7,658 nucleotides of DNA, taken from NCBI GenBank assembly GCA_945631445.1, contig CALZCR010000068.1, positions 1 to 7,658 on the forward strand, read 5' to 3'. Origin of the DNA: an uncultured Corynebacterium sp. Lineage in GTDB: Bacteria > Actinomycetota > Actinomycetes > Mycobacteriales > Mycobacteriaceae. The position numbers and the translations under genes are program-made. Below, in pieces: positions 6,061 to 7,658 of the stretch (positions within the stretch are counted from its first letter, which is position 1; the number at the start of each line of letters is the position of its first letter). A model generated the notes under the pieces. The model was not told where the DNA came from and did not search any database. It saw only the letters and a list, made by a program, of their open reading frames with translations.

Positions 6061-6681
6061 GTGACAACGACATCACTGCCCGACACCCATGCTTCTCGCC
6101 AGAACGACGTGGTCGTTCTCGTCTCCGGCTCCGGCACCCTGCTGCAGGCCATTCTGGACCACCAAGACGAGACATACCGCGTGGTCAAGGTCATCGCGGA
6201 CAAAGATTGCCCGGCGCTGGCCAGAGCCGAAGCGGCGGGAGTCGACCAGCAGGTCGTTGCACTCGCCGACGACCGCGACGCCTGGAACGTCGACCTCGCC
6301 GACGCCGTCGCAGCCGCAGGCCCCGACCTCGTCGTCTCCGCGGGCTTCATGAAGATCCTCGGCGCCGGTTTCCTCGACCGTTACGCCGGCCGCACCATCA
6401 ACACCCATCCGGCGCTGCTGCCGTCTTTCCCCGGGGCGCACGCCGTGCGCGACGCCCTGGCCTACGGCGTGAAAGTGACCGGCTCCAGCGTCCATTTCGT
6501 GGACGCCGGGGTGGACACCGGAGAAATCATCGCGCAGGAAGCCGTCACGGTTTACCCCGATGAGACAGAGGAAAGCCTGCATGAGCGCATCAAGCAGGTG
6601 GAGCGTCGGCTCATCGTCACGGTGCTGCGATCCGCACGCACCGACAACACCACAGGGAAGGTTCAGTTTGCCAATGAGTGA
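6061..6681 (+). CDS. purN: Phosphoribosylglycinamide formyltransferase (GAR transformylase)
   Basis: This is a 206-residue PurN. It transfers a formyl group from 10-formyltetrahydrofolate to glycinamide ribonucleotide, the third step of purine synthesis, in the cytoplasm. The nucleotide-binding N-terminus [16 protein letters not shown] (17-32) is followed by the catalytic triad Asn114, His116 ([15 protein letters not shown]) and Asp152 (GVDTGEI). Two in-frame GTG starts are possible. GTG 6052 (209 residues) has AAGGA 5 nt upstream. GTG 6061 follows TAGGGT (6048-6053), a -10-like hexamer that would make a transcript starting at about the start codon. I list the shorter form with low certainty about the start. 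It begins 17 nt after the perM stop and overlaps purH by 8 bp, so the genes are probably cotranscribed and translationally coupled. Confidence 0.95.
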   Translation: MTTTSLPDTHASRQNDVVVLVSGSGTLLQAILDHQDETYRVVKVIADKDCPALARAEAAGVDQQVVALADDRDAWNVDLADAVAAAGPDLVVSAGFMKILGAGFLDRYAGRTINTHPALLPSFPGAHAVRDALAYGVKVTGSSVHFVDAGVDTGEIIAQEAVTVYPDETEESLHERIKQVERRLIVTVLRSARTDNTTGKVQFANE

Positions 6682-7576
6682 TGGCCGCAAGGAAATTAAG
6701 CGCGCACTGATCAGCGTGTACGACAAGACCGGGCTCGAAGACCTGGCCAAGGCTCTCGGCGACGCCGGCGTGGAGATCGTCTCCACCGGCTCCACCGCCG
6801 CGAAGATCGCCGCCGCCGGGGTACCGGTCACCCAGGTCGAAGAACTCACGGGCTTCCCGGAGTGCCTCGATGGCCGCGTGAAGACCCTGCATCCGAAGGT
6901 CCACGCCGGCATTCTGGCCGACACCCGCAAGGACGACCACCTCAGCCAGCTGAACGAGCTCGGCGTCGAGCCGTTCCAGCTCGTGGTGGTCAACCTCTAC
7001 CCGTTCACGGAAACCGTCGCCTCCGGCGCCACCTTCGACGAGTGCGTCGAGCAGATCGACATCGGCGGGCCCTCCATGGTCCGCGCCGCGGCGAAGAACC
7101 ACCCGTCCGTGGCCGTCGTCACTGACCCGGCCCGCTACGACGACGTCGCCAAGGCGCTGAAGACCGACGGGTTCACCCGCCCGGAGCGCACCGAACTGGC
7201 CCTCGAGGCCTTCCGACACACCGCGTCCTACGACGTTGCCGTCGCCACCTGGCTCGGCGAGCAGACCCAGAACGAAGGTTTTCCGGCCTGGCTCGGCGAG
7301 AGCCACGAACTCAAGGACACCCTGCGTTACGGGGAAAATCCGCACCAGCAGGCCGCCCTGTACGCTGAGGCCGGGGCGCCGGGACTGGCCAACGCCGTCC
7401 AGCACAACGGCAAGGAGATGAGCTACAACAACTACCAGGACGCCGACGCCGCGTGGCGCGCCGCCTGGGACCACGAGCGCCCGGCCGTGGCCATCATCAA
7501 GCACGCCAACCCCTGCGGCATCGGCGTCTCCGACGAGTCCATCGCGGACGCGCACCGCAAGGCGCAGTGCTGTTAA
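6674..7576 (+). pseudogene. purH: purH (AICAR formyltransferase/IMP cyclohydrolase), truncated by foreign sequence
   Basis: PurH is the bifunctional enzyme of the last two purine steps: AICAR formylation and closure to IMP. The frame opens normally at ATG 6674 (ATGAGTGA overlap with the purN stop). It encodes a complete IMP cyclohydrolase (MGS-like) domain, with SVYDKTG (14-20), STGSTA (37-42), [16 protein letters not shown] (66-81) and NLYPF (107-111). The start of the AICAR transformylase domain follows ([14 protein letters not shown], 217-230; IIKHANPCG with Lys276/His277). Homology ends at ADAHRKA (291-297). Where the family continues with HACDPxSAFGG, this reading gives Gln-Cys-Cys and TAA. 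About 220 of the usual 515-525 residues are missing. The DNA after about 7566 is AT-rich and unlike purH. The cyclohydrolase half may still fold, but transformylase activity should be lost if the break is real in the genome. It could instead be a contig-end artefact. Confidence 0.88.
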
Positions 7577-7658
7577 GCGCTAAGATCTTAAGGGTTGTTC
7601 ATAGCAGTATTAAGTGAGGTCCGAATCGAGTTGGGTGTTATTGTCTAGTTATTCTTCT
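7567..7658. mobile_element. AT-rich foreign tail, probable end of an insertion element
   Basis: From the point where purH homology stops to the window edge the sequence falls to roughly 40% G+C and has no purH coding sense. It contains a perfect 10-bp palindrome TAAGATCTTA (7581-7590) and three TTAAG copies (7573-7577, 7588-7592, 7610-7614), features often seen at insertion-sequence ends. The first bases, (CA)GTGCTGTTAAG, could be a terminal inverted repeat. There is a loose resemblance to ISAs1-type ends (CAGGGCTGTCAA-like), but I cannot assign a family. No transposase frame is visible in 92 bp, and the other end and any target duplication lie outside the window. Confidence 0.5.

Overview
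The window is high-GC (roughly two thirds G+C by eye) chromosomal DNA from a member of the Mycobacteriales, most likely a Corynebacterium species. Three things support this. The gene order pgi / chorismate mutase / uvrD-pcrA / M23 peptidase / perM / purN / purH matches the Mycobacterium tuberculosis Rv0946c-Rv0957 neighbourhood as I remember it. sucCD is absent between the peptidase and perM, as in corynebacteria. Several proteins also have actinobacterial hallmarks: a MhuD-type heme oxygenase, an AroQ-delta type chorismate mutase and a DUF6350/PerM membrane protein.

Layout. Positions 1-259 (minus) hold the N-terminal part of glucose-6-phosphate isomerase, cut by the window edge. Divergent from it, 361-681 (plus) encodes a small heme-degrading monooxygenase that keeps the MhuD active-site residues and is probably read from a leaderless transcript. 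The convergent gap 682-750 holds nothing I can support. Positions 751-1047 (minus) encode a stand-alone chorismate mutase. A 59-bp divergent gap separates it from the PcrA/UvrD1 helicase (1107-3455, plus). A 9-bp stem-loop at 3480-3502 lies between the convergent helicase and a secreted M23 endopeptidase (3523-4263, minus).

The 268-bp divergent region 4264-4531 is the richest regulatory stretch. It has a well-formed minus-strand promoter (TTGCCA-17-TATCGT) for the peptidase, three GTGAC-like half-sites at exactly 11-bp spacing just downstream of its predicted start point, and a further pair with the same 11-bp phasing upstream. These resemble MtrA sites, and MtrA is known to control cell-wall peptidase genes. 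Positions 4532-6043 (plus) encode a polytopic PerM-like protein with a strongly basic N-terminus and an 85-residue Glu-rich tail built on short in-frame DNA repeats. purN (6061-6681; GTG start, alternative 6052) and purH (from 6674, overlapping purN by 8 bp) follow, making a perM-purN-purH transcription unit.

The right end is abnormal. The purH frame loses homology after about residue 297 and stops three codons later, inside an AT-rich tail of about 92 bp (7567-7658) whose composition differs from everything before it. The best reading is that purH is interrupted by the end of a mobile element, or that the contig runs into such a repeat. I see no tRNA, rRNA, CRISPR array or complete transposase. 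I see no clear new multi-gene system; most of the window is conserved core genome.
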